Assembly (NCBI GenBank): GCA_009667805.1
Contig: CM019065.1
Span: 16,690,952-16,754,951 of the forward strand
Source of the DNA: Leptobrachium leishanense
Lineage: Eukaryota; Chordata; Amphibia; Anura; Megophryidae
Length of the DNA: 64,000 nucleotides
Direction of reading: 5' to 3'
The first letter of the stretch is position 1. Each line of letters begins with the position of its first letter. The translations under genes were made by a program, and so were the position numbers. The notes beneath the pieces were generated by a model that ran no database searches, had not been told where the DNA came from, and saw nothing but the letters and a program-made list of their open reading frames with translations. Positions 62,118-64,000 of the stretch are shown piece after piece.

Positions 62118-63693
62118 GTATGGAGCATAATGGTGTCTGAGGGATCAATATGACAATAGGTGGGACCCTGGAATGATTAGCACCCCATGTAGGACCAGGG
62201 GATAATGGGCACTGGGCAGACACAGTAGTTTCCTCCCCTTTCCCCACCCTCCTGCTGATTTAATGATGGGTTCCTCTCTCTCTCTGTTTACGTCATATTC
62301 GATACTTGAATCCCTTAATTCTCTTTCTTCACCTTTCTTGCTTATTCTTGCTCTGCTGTCTCCATGTTCCTTTTTCTGTTTGACCACACACCTTCAGAAG
62401 TCCCCGTATCATCTATAATATTCCAGCAGCACGCGCCTCGGCCTGACATGTGAAATAAACCATTAACACCCTTTTGGTTATTTTATAGATATAGCTATTT
62501 TATGGATGTGTTTTCTTAAAACCTTGTTACAACGCGTGATGTTTCCTCCCCTGATAATACCCCAGCTGTCTATTTTCAGTAGAACGTAGACAGCTTGATC
62601 CATCCGAAGTGGCTCCGTCACCTGATTTTCCCTTTACATAAATTGGTTTTGCACCAGTATCCCCCACGGTTTAATATTATTTATATCGGTCTGCATGGCG
62701 GCGAGCGTCGCTATCATTAGCCCTTGAAGGTCTGACAGTGTTTCAGCGCCACTGGAGCCACCCGGGAATTGTGTCATTACATGCACTTTGCAAACCATCA
62801 CTTATAGTCACTTTAAATAAAATTAATGCCGCTGAGAAGCATGTGACGGATCCGGGATCTCAGCGGGGGATCTGAACCGCGCCAGGGGTCTCCCTGGCCC
62901 CAGGGGAGAGGAAGAGCCGTATGGTGAGGATGCCAAGTGCCCAACGTGCCCGCAGTAATCACGCCTAATTATTCTATTAACCAGAAAAATCCAAATTAAC
63001 TTCTGACTGTGCATTTGACCTTGTATAGGGTGCTGTTACCTAGATACGGACTATACTACTTCAGTGCGACTGGGGAAACTCTGGGACACCGATGTTATTT
63101 TCCCCCTCCCCATTTTTCTTGCTGCCGGAAATGGCATTAAAAGAAAGATAAAGCACTTAATACTCGCCACCAGGTCTTTAATAAAATTGCAATTTCACAT
63201 CGTGAGCTAACAAAATCTTTAACTTCTGACTATGCATTTTTATTCTTTAAGAAGCCTAAAGTTCTGTTCAGTACAAGTATAAGGTACTGTCATGGGGACC
63301 TGCTCTGCTCCAGTGTATGTGGTCTGTATGTACCAACATGCTGCCACATTTGTTATCTTTTTGTTTACCAATGTTGGGAGATTTGCTGTGGTTTTTTATA
63401 CTTTTTTGTTTTTGGTTGCCTCCTGGGACATGTAGCAAAGCAGCTGAGATGTCAAGGTTAGCATCACTGTTTTAGGATTTATGTACCAAGTGTTTAGAGG
63501 CATTATGGGTATACGGGTTAGATTTAAGGACATAAGGGTACGGATTATCTTTTTGCGAATGCAGGTCAGTACTGATAGGAAAAACGCAGCATTGAATCCT
63601 AAGATCCCAGACGTCCGCTGAGCGGCCATGTCTGTGTCCTCACATAGCCAGGTGATGCGTTGAAGCACTCACATGTGTGTTCTGTTTGCCCAG
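62118..63693. other. intron, nothing assigned
   Basis: 1.58 kb with no repeat family or extra exon recognised; unlike the other large introns it shows no obvious insertion. Confidence 0.5.
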
Positions 63694-63908
63694 TGCCTGG
63701 CTACTGCCCACTTCATGCCCCGCATTGGCATAGGAGAGGAGATCATACAGGAGTACCAGCAGCTGTGCCAGAAGTTGGATGAGCTGGTGAGGAAGATCTT
63801 CAGCGAATGGTCACAGACGGCGGATAAACAGGTGCAGAAAAAGCTGGATGTCCCACTCATGACTCGGAGCCAAGAGCAGGCTGGCATGCTGGACCTGAAC
63901 TTCGACAA
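63694..63908 (+). CDS. DNAH2: DNAH2 exon k (last in window)
   Basis: Encodes CLATAHFMPRIGIGEEIIQE through QEQAGMLDLNFD plus two bases. Acceptor TTTGCCCAG ends at 63693; donor GTAAGT at 63909. Length 215, phase 0 to 2. The gene continues beyond the window towards the linker, the six AAA+ modules and the stalk. Confidence 0.97.
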
Positions 63909-63976
63909 GTAAGTTACAATGGGCATCACCCTATGCCTGCAACTTTGGGATTTCCATGTACAGTCATCGATGGGGC

Positions 63977-63998
63977 TGTGTGTGTGTGTGTGTGTGTA
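63977..63998. repeat. (TG)n microsatellite
   Basis: About eleven TG dinucleotides at the window edge. Confidence 0.9.
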
Positions 63999-64000
63999 CC

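Noticed and set aside
1..64000. tRNA, rRNA or snRNA genes
   Set aside because: No stretch with convincing internal promoter boxes and cloverleaf, nor rRNA or snRNA similarity, was seen by eye; a covariance-model scan would be decisive.

Overview
This window is eukaryotic, and the repeat content points to an amphibian, most likely a frog or toad. The evidence is spliced exons with GT/AG borders, long introns, and a repeat set typical of anurans: an L2/CR1 LINE tail, an L1-clade LINE, a near-complete DIRS element with a tyrosine recombinase, a Ty3/gypsy element, a class I (gamma/epsilon-like) endogenous retrovirus, Tc1/mariner and hAT elements, and palindromic MITEs. No species can be named from sequence alone.

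The host gene is DNAH2, an axonemal inner-arm dynein heavy chain, on the + strand. Eleven consecutive coding exons (9460-9630, 12747-12975, 13178-13288, 20882-21120, 32928-33119, 33327-33484, 37904-37991, 57328-57533, 58582-58711, 61935-62117, 63694-63908) join with matching phases into about 640 codons of the N-terminal tail. The first coding exon(s) lie outside or were not recognised, and the gene continues past the right edge.

Layout. 1-9.4 kb: L2 tail, a Ty3/gypsy RT-RNase H fragment with its 3' LTR, a 1.8 kb satellite of about 21-22 bp units, then an antisense L1 broken by a hAT element. 9.4-21.1 kb: exons 1-4 of the series, with an antisense retroposon, LTR pieces, MITEs and a 52 bp minisatellite. 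21.1-33 kb: two 28 bp arrays and an antisense DIRS element (26377-31893) with both inverted termini and its internal complementary region. 33-38 kb: three exons, a MITE and two solo LTRs. 38-57 kb: a 19 kb intron holding an antisense endogenous retrovirus (40410-50438), a 52 bp array split by a hAT element, and a full-length Tc1-like element. 57-64 kb: four exons separated by MITEs and minisatellites.

The most unusual observation is inside the retrovirus. Between RNase H and integrase, on the same strand and partly in the same frame, lies an uninterrupted stretch resembling the opioid growth factor receptor (OGFr) N-terminal domain. It now carries a stop codon and a frameshift. It looks like capture of a spliced host transcript into pol. 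Other points of note are a minisatellite shared between the proviral LTR ends and the flanking intron, the DIRS element whose only obvious coding lesion is a 5 bp duplication, and the repeated finding that mobile elements here sit inside tandem arrays.
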